DNA from: Bemisia tabaci
Lineage: Eukaryota > Arthropoda > Insecta > Hemiptera > Aleyrodidae
DNA: 64,000 nt
Direction of reading: 5' to 3'
NCBI RefSeq assembly: GCF_918797505.1
Contig: NC_092793.1
Location: 86,006,411 to 86,070,410 of the forward strand
Made by a program: the position numbers and the translations under genes. This document shows, piece after piece, positions 49,404-60,868 of the stretch. Every line of letters begins with the position of its first letter. Positions within the stretch are counted from its first letter, which is position 1. Below the pieces are notes generated by a model. That model ran no database searches, had not been told where the DNA came from, and worked only from the letters and a program-made list of their open reading frames with translations.

Positions 49404-49974
49404 TACTTTCTAAGCAGTGTTTTTTTTACGATTTAATACAACCTAAGCGCTGGGAATTACATTTAAGTATTAGTCATGAAGGTGATATGGCAAAAAAAGG
49501 GAGCATCATACGCTAATATGGTCAGCATAATCTTACCAGGAAGTTTTAGGAATGGGGGTTTATCCTTTGTCCGTCAAAAACCAAAACAATTATTGAACTT
49601 TTCTTCTACTAAAGTGGCCTATTGATTCATGAGGAAGCTGCCCGAGGCAACTCGAAAATGAGCTGTTGTGGTCACTGGGTACAGTAGGTACTCTTTAATT
49701 TTTTATTCCAATTTTTCACCAAGGAAAATGATATTTTTTACAATCGGATTGCGAAGATTTGGCCCACGGTCGCAGGAAGATAGCAATGGAATTGCGCAAG
49801 TTTCTTGGGAACAAGTTGCATCTTTTTCGTTGCAAAATGCAACTTGGGATCTATAAAAAATGCTGGAGCTACGCGAAAGACCCAGACCTGCATAACTTTC
49901 TGATTTTAAGCGAAGGTCTCAAGACACATGGTATACCTACTCACGCCGGTGAAATTCTCATTGAATGATTTTAG
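49404..49974. other. End of intron 4, no gene
   Basis: Overlapping frames at 49668-49856 and 49759-49968 show no family motif, and the second ends at a stop immediately before the exon. They are not taken as coding. Confidence 0.45.
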
Positions 49975-50132
49975 GGAGAGGTCGGCAAAGAGATGTACAT
50001 CGTGAAGACTGGACAAGTACAAGTAGTAACGGGAGAAGAGGAGGTTCTGGCAACATTGACTGAGGGTTCAGTTTTTGGTGAAATAAGTCTATTGGCCCTG
50101 GCAGGCACCAATCGCCGCACAGCAGACGTTCG
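49975..50132 (+). CDS. CNG-like channel exon E: cyclic-nucleotide pocket
   Basis: 158 nt after a TGATTTTAG acceptor and before GTAATATT. It reads [20 protein letters not shown] and [20 protein letters not shown]. This contains the phosphate-binding cassette, with the Glu of FGEIS and the Arg of NRRTA that contact the ribose and cyclic phosphate in this family. The exon ends with two bases of an arginine codon completed at 56264. The domain looks complete and able to bind ligand. Confidence 0.97.
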
Positions 50133-50224
50133 GTAATATTTAATTTCTAGTTTTCATTATCAGTCTAACCTTCTGATATAATTTATCATTGCCGATGTTG
50201 CATCTATATTATTCCTTTGTTGTG

Positions 50225-50226
<2 letters not shown>

Positions 50227-50275
<49 letters not shown>

Positions 50276-50276
50276 C

Positions 50277-50308
<32 letters not shown>

Positions 50309-50312
50309 TATA
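50227..50312. repeat. TA microsatellite
   Basis: About 85 bases of almost pure TA, directly abutting the next element. Confidence 0.95.
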
Positions 50313-51546
50313 TCAGGCATTTAGTCAAATGCCTAGGCAAATAGTCAAATTTTACCGAAAACCCACTTTGGCTATTCGCCTAGGCAGTTGATAAAGTGCC
50401 TAGGCATTTGATAAAGAGCCTAGGCATTTGACTAAATGCCGTATGGCCTTTAGGCAAATAGTGAAACTCGTTAAAAATCAGGCAAATAGTCAAATTAGCA
50501 ATTAATACGAACAATTTACTCACCGAAGTCATTTGTTGGAGCAACTAAGCTGATGGTGGCATCTTGAGGAGCATTTGACGTTGTTCTTGAAGCACAGACA
50601 ACGTCGAGTACCACATTGTTTTTTGCTTGGCTTACAGGAACACTTCATAACACCTTGGCCGCCAAACATAGAGCCGGCTGCAACCGCCTCACGGATCGAT
50701 ATGAATTTTTCTCGCGGAATTTGTGAAAAGTCGAAATCAACACAGTCGATTCGTCGAAGGTCAGGTCTGGCGCACCAATTTTTTATGATTCCACCAATAG
50801 TTCCGACTTGGTAAACTCCGTTACGAATATCTGTTACGAAACCTTGTACATTCTGATGATCAAGAGGCCCTCTATCGACTTTTGGGACGGCTAAAATAAC
50901 TTTGTCTTCTATTTGTAAATCATCAAACAGTTTTTCACTTGATTCTGCCATGCCAGCTGCTGCATCTTTTTGCCTTTCATGAGTTTCAGAACGTGTCTGA
51001 CGAATTACTATTTCATTCTGGCATAAGTTACAAAGGAAGGTAGGGGATTTTTGCCCGTCTTCGAGGGTAGTTTGCCCACATTGTGCATGGCAGACATTAG
51101 GACATGTCGAACACTGTTCAGTTTTACCACCTGTCTGACAGTTACAGCAAGGGACATCATTTATGTCATCTTCCAATCTAGCAGCTTTTTCTACAGGTGC
51201 ATCCGATGGTTCCGGCTCATTTGAATCCCTAGAGCGTTTTCTTTCTTCATTCCCTTTGTTCTGCAAGTTTTCCAAATCTTCTTCAGTCGTTAATTTAGCA
51301 AGAATGGAGGATGGTATATTGCACTCCGCTCAGCCCCGGTCAGAATACTCTCTGGCCCCGGTCCGTTCATTTGACTATGTGCCTGATCACCTCTCGGCAT
51401 TTTGTCAAATGCTCAGGCATTTAATAAAATGCCTAGGCATTTAATCAAGCGCCTAGGCATTTAGTCAAATGCCTAGGCAAATAGTAAACTTCGTTAGTTT
51501 CTTACATTTCTTGACTATTTGCCTAGGCATTTGACTAAATGCCTGA
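50313..51546. mobile_element. Word-cored inverted-repeat element carrying a coding fragment
   Basis: The ends TCAGGCATTTAGTCAAATGC are inverted (36-bp match) and both ends are packed with GCCTAGGC, GCATTTGACTAAATGC and GGCAAATAGTCAAAT words (50313-50495 and 51375-51546). Between them lies a 5'-truncated coding fragment on the - strand. The right flank continues with TTTGACTAATTGCC, another partial word. No target duplication was found. Confidence 0.72.
50529..51335 (-). pseudogene. KRBA2/SCAND3-like transposon protein, C-terminal fragment
   Basis: An open frame of about 268 codons with no in-frame ATG at its head: a stop precedes it and the 248-codon reading would start at TTG (51275). In order it shows TTEEDLENLQNKG, a Lys/Arg-rich stretch, a PHD-like cysteine cluster (CCNCQTGGKTEQCSTCPNVC, then HAQC and CNLC), and a conserved block DLQIEDKVILAVPKVDRGPL with VYQVGTIGGIIKNWC. 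The tail is a CXC-like array, KCSCKPSKKQCGTRRCLCF ... CSSRCHHQLSC. Similar tails occur behind the integrase of KRAB-A-domain-2-like transposon proteins as I remember them. The catalytic integrase core is missing, so this is a remnant or a captured tail kept open. Confidence 0.6.
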
Positions 51547-53138
51547 TTTGACTAATTGCCTGCGACAAATTGCTAATTACAGTGCTCGCCATGTACTCAT
51601 GTGGACCCGGGTTCAATGCTCGATACGGGCTTCTCTGTTTTATTTTATCATTTCTTCTTAGGTACCTATTAGGTACGCTCGGTGTTTTTGTCCATTATTT
51701 ACTCTGGCCCAATGCAATCATGAACTGACAGTTCATCACAACAGCTAGTCAGTTGTATTAGAGCCAATCGAGTCAGATAATGCTTCATCTATCGTATTGG
51801 ATCAACTAAAGCTTCTAAACAAGTGTTAAAATATGAATAAACTCTAGTTTTCATCTTTTGACCAAGATCAGGTTCAAAGCGCGTTAATTGCAGAAATGCG
51901 TATCTCGTGATGAAATGTCCTTTTCCAATCATGCAATGCTTGATCCAGCCGAATGAGATCAAACAAGAACTTATAAACAATTCAAGTTCGATATTAAAGC
52001 TGCAAAAGCTGAAAGAAGCTCGAAATTCAAACGCAGGACTCTCATTGGTGACATTGGTTCGCCAACGTCACAACTTTTATGCTATTGCCCGCCGGGTCAA
52101 TTCACGTGTGCCTCCCCATAAGGAATCTACAGTCATTCTAATACGATTTTACGTCAATTTGCAACTTATTTTATAATTTAATTTCGTTGAAGTTATCAGT
52201 TCTTCGTATCCTCTAATTTACAACTGCATCAACAGGTGTTTTAAAATCGCATCAGATGAAAACCCAACATATCTAAGGAAGTCACGAAAGGGAGGTTATG
52301 TCCTCCTTTTGGGATTTTCGCTGATATACTATATGTATACTCATTTTTGTTCAGTGTACTTGTCGCATGTACTTGATATATTGTGAAGAGCCAAGTTTGC
52401 ATCCATTATTTGACTCTTAATGATGACTGACTATTCAAGTAGGTATGTCAATACATATGATGAATGAGTCAGATATTCCAGGTCCGTACCCCGCTTATTT
52501 CTGCGACAGCTATTTTTCATTAGAAATTTTAGAAATATGATGGGAATTGACTTAACTATTTGCCCTCGATATCATAACTGTATAGTTTTTGTATACCGAA
52601 ACTCTTTGCATAGGTAGGTAATTAGTGTTATGTAATTATCAAAATCCCATAAATTCATCACAACAGGCACTGGATTAAACGGAGAAGGTAACTCCTCGAC
52701 TAGGCGGGCGGTGCTGATCAAGTACCAACAGTTTTTAGCTATGGTGCATGGTTGGCGGAGAATCTTACCTAATATTTAGTTTATCGTCTTTTTAACTAGT
52801 TTACTCATGAGCAGACAGATTTAAACAAGTAAAAATGTTCAAATAGGTTCATAGTAATCCCTTAGCTAGTCAGCTAGCGCAGCTAAGCGAGACACATTTT
52901 ATGCAAAAAAGTAGAATGTAAGGATCCAAAATCCAACAAATTAGATGCAGAAAGCTATATCATGCTACGGTAGATAATTTGTGGTAATGAAGAAATTAAA
53001 ACTACGGTAAGTATATGAGAGTTTTACCATGGAAATAGGATTGATATGTATCTCAGATAAGAATGTAAACATTACCTCACTTTCGTGACATGCTTGGATA
53101 CATCGAAAATAATTAAATCATCTGATGGGATTTGTAAG
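51547..53138. other. Intron 5 DNA, no gene recognised
   Basis: An 89-codon frame at 51907-52176 (+) overlaps a 63-codon frame on the other strand and neither has known motifs. The rest is unremarkable AT-rich DNA. Confidence 0.4.
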
Positions 53139-53885
53139 TTTGTCGGGATGTTCTTATCGACTAGAGAGTATAAAGAGCTCACTATCGTAAGTGTTGGGTT
53201 TTCAGACCCAAAGGATAGTTTTATTTGTCATTTTTAGTGGATATATTTTTCAGTTCATTCCTCCCGTTATTTCTACCGCGCTGCCCACCTTCTCCTCTCT
53301 TCCCGCGTTGTCACCCGCGCCGCCTTAGCTTTTCGCAGTGCGCGCGCCGACATCGGCGCAGCTTTTCTGCGCAACCATGCACCGCAGCCCGTGGACGAGT
53401 GGGCCAGCACTCAGCTTCCAGCCGGCGCAGCAGATCTCGTCTCTCCCGCGGTACGCTCGACGTCACTTCTCATTGTAGGTATCTTTTCGCCACGACGTTT
53501 TTCCGTGGTATGATTTCCATTTTCCTCAGGAAGCACATACCCTGAGAAGACCCTAGGGACGCACATTCCCCTATTTGCCCCAGAACGGTTTTCCCTGGGA
53601 AGCTCATTTCCCCAGGACGGTTTTCCCTGGGAAGTTTATTTTCCTCTTTGCCCTTTAGTTATTATTATTCGTTGTTTGCTCTCCTGTCTATATCATCGTT
53701 TCGGTGTTTTCCTTTCTTCTTCTCGTGGTGGGATGCCTAGGTACGCGGTACGCCTAGTTGCCTTGGGTTCTGTCCCCGAGATGATCCTCTTTCTTTCTTT
53801 TTAGTTATTTTTTTTTTCTCGTTTTCTCCTTCTCTTTTTCACGGTCCTCCGAACCCTCTTTTTCATTACGTCTACGGACGCGACA
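53139..53885 (+). repeat. Candidate solo LTR
   Basis: The block begins TTTGTCGGGATG and ends GCGACA, with TGTCG and CGACA inverted at the ends. It is flanked by GTAAG at 53134-53138 and 53886-53890. A core-promoter-like TATAAAG lies at 53169. Downstream it is pyrimidine-rich and holds a short repeat of ACGGTTTTCCCTGGGAAG (two copies, 53580-53640). No internal retrotransposon region is seen, so it could be a solo LTR of about 747 bp. If the LTR starts at TG the flank match is lost, so this is tentative. Confidence 0.4.
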
Positions 53886-53890
53886 GTAAG

Positions 53891-54811
53891 AAAATTTGAT
53901 GAATAGGTACGGCCTTCAACAGTGCGAGAATTCCATTTGAAAATTTGCCTCTATTCCTTATGGGGAAATTCACGTATTCATAAAATAAACAAACATAAGA
54001 GTACAAATTGTGACGTCACACGACGGCTTTACTCTTCCGCTATTCTTAGTTCTAAATTTTCCCACGAAAAATTGTTGAACTTTAAGTAGCTTTTTAGGGA
54101 TGTTCGGGAGGTCCAAAAATTATGGAAAAAATGCATTGTGCTCAGAACGATGCACACTTTCAGAAAATGAATTAAAAAAATTGGGTGCAACAAACCTATT
54201 ATTACGGGTGATTGGGCAAGAAAGGCTAGGTTACACCCATTTAATCAAAACCGGAGAACGATTTTTTGGATGATGTATTTCGTAAACTGTTTATCAATTT
54301 CGTCAACAGTTGACGAACGAAATGCTTAACGTCAAGTCAAGTCTGAAGTCCCTGAAGTCGCAAGTTTGATAGTCACCAACCAACGAGTTGGTACTAGTAG
54401 GTATGCGAATTATCCGATCAGAGACGAGTATACAAATTACACTAACTTTATTTTAAGTTTTTCTTTTAGTGAGTTTACTTCGTCGTAAGTGTTATATTTT
54501 GCTGTTATTGATTGCGGAGATACCTAACCTCAAATCCATCTTGGGATGGGCGACGTTATTGTTAACGTTTAACAGTCTCTCATCGTCGGTGATTTCCCTT
54601 AAAAGTAGGGTCGATCCCGTCAGTTTTTGTTTATCTAATGAGGGTTATAACCATTTAAACGTCCAGAGATTCCGTTTCTGAAATTCATTTTGGTCAAAGA
54701 ATCATCGGTTGAATAGCGGCTGCCGATTCGTTATGGTATGGAGAAATGCATCGTAAGTTATTAAAAGAGCAGGTTTGTCATGTACTGTGACGTAGCGAGC
54801 GTAGGGTATAG
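53891..54811. other. No gene recognised
   Basis: A 70-codon frame at 54469-54681 (+) has no family motif. Otherwise plain intron DNA. Confidence 0.4.
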
Positions 54812-55380
54812 GTGGGGGCAAAAGGCCGCACCCCAGTTTTTTTTTTTTTTTTTTCCGGGGATTGTTTAGGTTGCCACCAGGACCATGTCAGTTATGTTGG
54901 TAGTAATGGTGTTGTGTTGACGAGGATTCGGATCGAACGGACGCGTATGTGGAGAGTTAATTTTTCGTGGAAAAAAAATCGATTCTTCCGGTTTTATTTT
55001 GGTCAATTTCAAGTTCTGTAGGCGATAGAAAAATGATCTAATGGATGGATAATGGATGAGCTATAGTTCAAACAATGCTAAGGATGGTTTGAATATCCCA
55101 CAGTCATTTTTGGGCCAATGGCCTTGACTTTGAATTTTGAGGTTAAAGCCAATAAACCAACGGAGGAAGAAGAATTTTGAGGTTATGTTTACCTCAGTCA
55201 TCAAATGGGGTAAAAAGCCGCAGATCCGATAGGGCAAGAGGCCGCATGTGGCCTTCCCTAAAATACCACTAATACTGAATCTATTAACTAATACTACCTA
55301 CTAATACTAAATCTATTACCACATATTTTACTAAATATATTATTAATATTATGAACAATTACAAAAGATCCTAAAATTTA
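54812..55380. repeat. Region with a repeated GGGGGCAAAAGGCC word
   Basis: GGTGGGGGCAAAAGGCCGCA at 54812, GGGTAAAAAGCCGCA at 55209 and GGGCAAGAGGCCGCA at 55232 repeat the end word of the foldback that follows. A T-run lies at 54838-54854. Confidence 0.5.
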
Positions 55381-55716
55381 GGGTAGGTGGGGGCAAAAGG
55401 CCACACTTTTCCCTTGCGGCCGTCTGTCAGCCGCCGTATCGCATGAAAATTTCGAAAATGTAGTAAAATATCAACTTCAGACCCTTAGGCATGAAATGGC
55501 ACACTTTCCAGAATTTAGAAAGCATATCCGAAATTTGTTTTTAAAAAAATCGTAAAAATTTCGGAAATGCTTTTAAAATTCTAGATAGTGTGTCATTTGT
55601 GCCTAAGGGTCTATTGTTGATGTTCTATGAAATTTCCGACATTTTTATGCGATACGGCGTCCAACAGACTGCCGCAACGGAAGAAAGCGGCCTTAATTTT
55701 ACCCCCATCTATTCTA
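55381..55716. mobile_element. Foldback with GGGTAGGTGGGGGCAAAA ends
   Basis: The arms 55381-55540 and 55560-55716 pair: GCCGTATCGCATGAAAAT, GACCCTTAGGCA and CCGAAATTT recur as complements. It is short-looped and non-coding. Confidence 0.7.
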
Positions 55717-55799
55717 CCGGCTCTGTTCCTGCGTAAATGTGATCGTTTTGAATGGGTCAGTTTTTTTTCGTTTTTTTTTAAAAAAAAAAAAGTTAACTT

Positions 55800-56075
55800 G
55801 AAAATGTGATTTTGGGATTCTGACCATTAAAATCTTAAAGTATACAATTTTAGAAGATTTTTCGTCCAAACCGGTGTTTGATATCTTCTATCGTTCGATA
55901 GATATCGAGGCTCACATGTTTTGACTTCCACCCCCCCCCCCCCCCCCACTCCCGAAATTTCTTGGGGATCTGAAAATTTGGGAAAAGCAGCGCTCAAGTA
56001 TGAGTAATTGATAGACGAAGTTTGAAGAAATTCCAGAGGGGGTTAAAATTTCGTTTTTGCATCAACCTCTTTGAT
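55800..56075. mobile_element. Half copy of the giant foldback
   Basis: TGATTTTGGGATTCTGACC, TTTTTCGTCCAAACCGG, GATATCGAGGCTCAC, a C-run, TTTCTTGGGGATCTGAAAAT and GATAGACGAAGTTTGAA follow one arm of the 23411-26752 element from near the centre to the end. The nested 2.0-kb insertion is absent here, which is a second empty site. Confidence 0.75.
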
Positions 56076-56263
56076 AATCAACATTTAAACTATGTTACAG
56101 CATTGTTGAAACTTTAAGACAAAATAAATGGAGGGCAAATGTAAGACAAAAGGAATCTCAGAATTTGAGGTGATGCGATGAATTCAGTTTCTGCCAATTG
56201 TTCCTTCAGGTAAAATTAGTGATTATTTTAAAAATCTGCCTACGTGTAACTTTCCTTTTGCAG

Positions 56264-56365
56264 GTCCCACGGATTCTCAAATTTATTTGTTTTGAGCAAG
56301 GATGACCTGAATGAAGCGATTGAGTACTATCCCAACGCACAAGAAATATTGAAGAAAAAAGCGAG
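56264..56365 (+). CDS. CNG-like channel exon F: end of binding domain
   Basis: 102 nt after a TTCCTTTTGCAG acceptor. It encodes [20 protein letters not shown] and EILKKKA, the last strand and the C helix of the binding domain. The donor is GC rather than GT (GCGAG followed by GCAAGTGC), a known minor class. The frame supports it: the two bases AG are completed by A at 62634 to give arginine. Confidence 0.93.
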
Positions 56366-56552
56366 GCAAGTGCAAGACGTTTTTTCTAAAACTAATTAGC
56401 TTGAAGGTAAACTGCACAAATAAGGTTTCTGGCTACTATTCCTTAAACAGGGTCATCCCTGGCCGGGTAAAAATGACAACTAGGTAGGTACATCCGTAGC
56501 AGACACTCTGTGACCGGATTTTGTTCTCACTTGATGCCAGCATACCCATATA

Positions 56553-57551
56553 CAGGGTGATCCAAAAGTCCCTTCCACCCCATCTAACTTTTTACCTAAT
56601 TGAGGTAAAGAATTGAGACTTGGGAGATATTCCTAGGTCAAAGGGAGCTACTTTTTGGCCCCCCTAAAATTTTCGAGGGGGCCCCCCTTAGGGGGGCAAC
56701 GGCCCCCAACTTTAATTTTCAAATGGGAAGACCCCCTTTGTGATAGCTCGTTCGAAAGAGCATAAAAAAGAAAACTTTTCGCGCAAACCCGAAGTCAATA
56801 TCTCAAACCGTTTCAAAATGGCGGCCGGTTAAAGTTCAAAATGGCCGAAAATTCACACCGGTTATTTGTCGATGGATTTGCGCGATAATCGGTAAGTAGG
56901 GGTATTTTGACACGAGAAAACGAATTTGACGTCAGATTTTCAAAAAAACCAAAATTTCCAAAATGGCCGCCGGTTAAAGTTTAAAATGGCCGAAAATTGT
57001 TACCTCGGTTCTTTTCTGGTGGATTTGCCTAAAACTTGGAATTTGAGAGTATTTTGGCATAAGATAAATAATTTGGACTTAGATTTATAAAAAAATCAAC
57101 TTTTGGTCGTTTTGAACTTTAACCGGCGGCCGTTTTGGAAATTTCGGTTTTTTTGAAAATCAAACATCGAATTCGTCTTTTTCGTGTCAAAGTACCCCCA
57201 ACACACCGATTTTCACGCAAATCCATCGACAAATAACCGGTGTGAATTTTCGGCCATTTTGAACTTTAACCGGCCGCCATTTTGAAACGGTTTGAGATAT
57301 TGACTTCGGTTTTGCGCGAAAAGTTTTCTTTTTTTATGCTCTTTCGAACGAGCTATCGCAAAGGGGGTCTTCCCATTTGAAAATTAAAAGTTGGGGGCCG
57401 TTCGTTGCCCCCCTAAGGGGGGCCCCCTTGAAAATTTTAGGGGGGCCAAAAAGTAGCTCCCTTTGACCTAGGATTATCCCCCAAGTTTCAAATCTTTACC
57501 TCAATTAAGTAAAAAGTTAGAGGGGGTGGAAGAGACTTTTGGATCATCCTG
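56553..57551. mobile_element. Mariner-like long-arm foldback with TA duplication
   Basis: The ends CAGGGTGATCCAAAAGTCCC are mirrored, with TA at 56551-56552 and 57552-57553. The arms are about 480 bp. It is related to 27588-28921. Non-coding. Confidence 0.9.
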
Positions 57552-57555
57552 TATA

Positions 57556-58195
57556 CAGGGTGGCCCATACCTACCGTACCAGGCCTTTTTTTCGGTTAAT
57601 TTGGGTCATACGAAGTCCAGGATCGCGGGGTTGAATAGGGAATCGACCCAAAGGAATCCGAATTTGAGGGTCCCGTTGTCCACAGAGACTTTTCTGATGG
57701 GGCACAGGGGGACTCTGAACTTTCAAATTTAACCGGTGTGGAGGTTACCCCTGTGCCCCATCAGAAAAGTCTCTGTGACAACGGGACCCTCAAATTCGCA
57801 TTCCTTGGGGTCGATTATTCATGAATACACCTTTTTTCCGAGTCTTCACGTCAATTTAACGAACTTGAATTTTTTGGAAAGGGGGCTCTGTCCCCCGCCT
57901 TTAGGGGTCGGTATTTTGGACACGGGTGGGCCGAGTTTGGATTTCTTGGTGTCGATTTAAGCTAAAATTTTCCGTACGTTCTGATCCCGATGAAATAATT
58001 TCAAAATTTTGACATTAACCCTGACTTTTAAAGCACGGACCCCCCTTATACTCCCCAAGGGGCGCTAGAGGGGCTCTGGGACCATGAAATTCGGATTCCT
58101 CGGGGTCGATTCCCTATTCATCCCCGCGATCCTGGACTTCGTATGACCCAAATTAACCGAAAAAAGGCCAGGTACGGTAGGTCTGGGCCGCCCTG
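57556..58195. mobile_element. Mariner-like foldback, shortened left arm
   Basis: The ends CAGGGTGGCCCATACCTACC and the complement GGGCCGCCCTG are flanked by TA at 57554-57555 and 58196-58197. It begins two bases after the duplication of the previous element. Compared with 43567-44505, the left arm lacks about 300 bp, so the hairpin is asymmetric. Confidence 0.88.
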
Positions 58196-58197
58196 TA

Positions 58198-58609
58198 TAA
58201 CACACAAATATTCATAGAGTATTTTATGAATATTTAAGGGGAAAAAAGACTATTCGTAGAGTATCTATAGCCACTGCAGCCTGTGAAATCCTTTGAGGAA
58301 GAAAATATTGGGAAAGAGAAGTTCTTGTTAAACAATTCCAAAGCGGATGGAGTGAATGGCCCATGTCCACCAAATTCATATTATCGGCTTCCTGGTGAGA
58401 TTTCCACCTTTGTGCAAAAATTTTGATTTAAAATGAATAAATTTTAATATAATATTGAAACAGATGGGCTTAGAGGTGTCCGTGCAGGCATTCCGCGTGG
58501 TGAGAATAAAATGAAGTACCTCCATAAGGATAAGAGCTTACAATTTAGCAGCGTGAAAAACAAAAACTTTGTAGAAGGATACAGGGAATGGGGCTTGGAT
58601 GCTAGTAGT
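58198..58609. other. No gene; TGAATATTC words
   Basis: AAATATTCATAGAG and TTTATGAATATTTAA at 58206-58240 repeat the GAATATTC word of 59929-60063. No coding signal is recognised before the LINE relic. Confidence 0.4.
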
Positions 58610-59300
58610 GTGTCAAAGACGGAGAAGCTGGTTGTCTGAGCAGAGTAGCAACGGCAGGGCATACTCGTAGAGCTCGAGGATGGACAGCGCGCGGCGGATC
58701 GAGGAGCGTGACGAGTGTAATAAGTATTTTGGGGTTCGATCAGACCAGGATGGAAGAATGGCTCGGGCGATTAAGAACAGGATCATCCAGGGCAGGAAAG
58801 CCATCGCAATGCTGATCGGGATACTCTGGGATAAGATCATTTCAAAGACAAACAAGCACCGGATATATGACGCTATTGTGAAAAGTATCGTGCTCTATGG
58901 CAGTGCAGTGTAGTCTCTGCCGAAGTGAACGCACGAAACGTCGAGGGCAACCGAAATGGATTTTTGGTGGCGATCTGCTGGCATCTCGAGACGGGGCCGT
59001 GTCCACAATGAAAGAATTCGCCAGGCGATGAAGGTTAAAAGTGACATCGTGACGTGCACGACGTCATTTCCAGACAGTGGGTGTGGTATGGACACGTGCA
59101 AAGAATGTCGAAAGAGAGGTTGCCCAAAAGTTTTGGATCGGATACTACCTGGGAAAAGAAGACGAGGACGTCCAATGAAGGGGTGGCGGCAGGGCGTTAT
59201 TGACGGAAGAGATGTTGCGTTGTCAGTTGCCCGATAACCTCTAGGAAGATATGCGCTTGTGGCGTTTGGGTGTCGTAGAACGCCAGAGTGCGTTGTAGGA
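58610..59300 (+). pseudogene. Non-LTR (LINE) reverse transcriptase, C-terminal relic
   Basis: From 58680 the frame reads YFGVRSDQDGRMARAIKNRI and IYDAIVKSIVLYGSAV, the thumb region of a LINE reverse transcriptase. After a stop and shift, MDFWWRSAGISRRGRVHNER and, in a further frame, WYGHVQRMSKERLPK and PGKRRRGRPMKGWRQGV follow. This is the common tail of endonuclease-reverse transcriptase LINEs. The catalytic domain is absent. Stops and shifts mark a dead 5'-truncated copy. Confidence 0.85.
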
Positions 59301-59470
59301 GCGACTTTAATATGTATGGGAGAAACAGGAGAGTTGTGCATGTATGTGTGAGCTACAGAGATGGAAAGTTCACGAAAATGCGTTGCTGTACCAGCTGATC
59401 AAGGCGCTCGACGCTCGAGATGGCGGTTACCGTGACCACGCTGCCGCCGCGAGCTCTGCATGCAAATTCT

Positions 59471-59656
59471 TCAGCCGACTGCACACACAGCAAGTGGGGA
59501 CCTGCAAGTGCCTGCAAGTGGCACATCGGTGCCGCTGTGTTGAGTGTTGATCGTGCAAACTGACGGCCCGCGCAGTTTGCACGCTCACCGATGTAACCGA
59601 TGAGCCACTTGCAGTCACTTGCAGATCCCCACTTGCTGTGTGTGCAGGTCGGCTTT
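59471..59656. repeat. Palindrome with CAAGTGCCTGCAAGTGGC arms
   Basis: Arms of about 62 bp (59471-59532 and 59595-59656) pair around GTGCAAACTGACGGCCCGCG. The words GCAAGTG and CACTTGCAG recur inside, like the word-cored elements. Confidence 0.75.
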
Positions 59657-59928
59657 AATCTTTATTTTGGCGCAGGAGGGATATACATACACAAAAAATT
59701 AAATTCTTAGTTACGGGGGGAGAAGGAATGAAGGAGAGGACTCATAGTGAGGATCAGCGTTTTTTGGTAGGAAGTTTTACTTGGGGGGGCATTTTCATTT
59801 TGAGAGGGGGGGAGGGGCGAGAGATGTTCCTCTCAAGAAATGTCTCAGACTTTTATTTTCTTTGGGAGAGGGGGGAGGAGAGGGGAAAAACACCGGAGAT
59901 TTTACCGCTTCTTGCTCTTTCCCCACAC
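59657..59928. other. No gene; G-rich tract
   Basis: Purine-rich GGGGGGAG blocks at 59716-59890. Nothing else recognised. Confidence 0.4.
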
Positions 59929-60063
59929 CGAATATTCTACGAATATTCAAAACATAGGCTATGTGGCTATATTAAATATTCCATGAATATTCATATAGTA
60001 TGAATGTTCAAGTATCGTGGATGTTGTACAAATATTCTCAGAATATTGTATGCTATCTGGGTG
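59929..60063. mobile_element. Word-cored element, GAATATTC version
   Basis: About 135 bp repeating GAATATTC and TGAATATTCAT. It has the frame words ATTCAAAACATAGG, GTGGCT and a terminal GCTATCTGGG, in the same order as in 15887-16050, which uses GGATATCC instead. Confidence 0.5.
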
Positions 60064-60389
60064 GGAAGTTTTTACGTGGACAGCCGTCAATAATTGATCC
60101 AGTTCAGAATTGTGCATTATGATAGCGGAGAAATAATTGCGTGCTAAGAAACTGTTAGACCTACAAATTCTTTATGGAACTTCATCGAATTAATCAAGGC
60201 TCTACGGGAAAGTGATACGTCCGTTTTGGTCTTTTAGACCTTGAATTATCTCAGTGATCGTAAAATATTTAAAAATACATGTGCGTAAAAAACATTTGTC
60301 GTATATTTGAGGGGCGGTGATCTAGGTCACTTGATTCATTACAGTCAGTCTGACTGACCACAATAAGCTTGTTTAGTAATGTTTAATTC
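60064..60389. other. No gene recognised
   Basis: Intron 6 DNA with no recognised signal. Confidence 0.4.
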
Positions 60390-60611
60390 CTGAATTTCTG
60401 AAAACTAGAGAAATGCACAGAGTTCACAGGTGTTTTTCCAGATTCTTTTTTGTACAATATTAACCCACGAAAAACGGGCTCAGAGTTACGTATGTTGAGC
60501 TCCCATTTAGACGCGCGTCGGCAGGCCACTAAAAATGGCAGCGGCGAACGCCCGCCGGAGAATGGCCACACTCGTTGAGTTAACTCTGCAGCGTTCTACA
60601 GACCGCATATC

Positions 60612-60868
60612 GATGGTGAAACTACCAAACCACGTATCTCGGTTTGCGACGTCGCAGACTTCCTGTCATACTTTATTTTTTAAATGAAAAACTACGTAAT
60701 GGCGAGTCTTGAGAATTTCTGTGATTTTTCCTCTTCGTGCGAAGAAAATTCTGTGAAAATTTCAAGGAATGATATTGATTTGGTCTATTTCCAAAAAATA
60801 AAATGTGAGCGTAGATTTTTAAACACCGCAAACGAGATACGTGGTTTGGTAATTTCACCGTCGATATG
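60612..60868. mobile_element. MITE with CATATCGATGGTGAAACTAC ends
   Basis: Inverted ends of about 42 bp, CATATCGATGGTGAAA and TTTCACCGTCGATATG, with AAACCACGTATCTCG next to them. The absence of this block from the opposite arm of the palindrome shows that it inserted later. Part of its end recurs at 62526-62543. Confidence 0.72.

Noticed and set aside
53225..53545. Arg/Ser-rich 106-codon frame
   Set aside because: It sits inside the LTR-like pyrimidine and GC-rich block; composition explains it.
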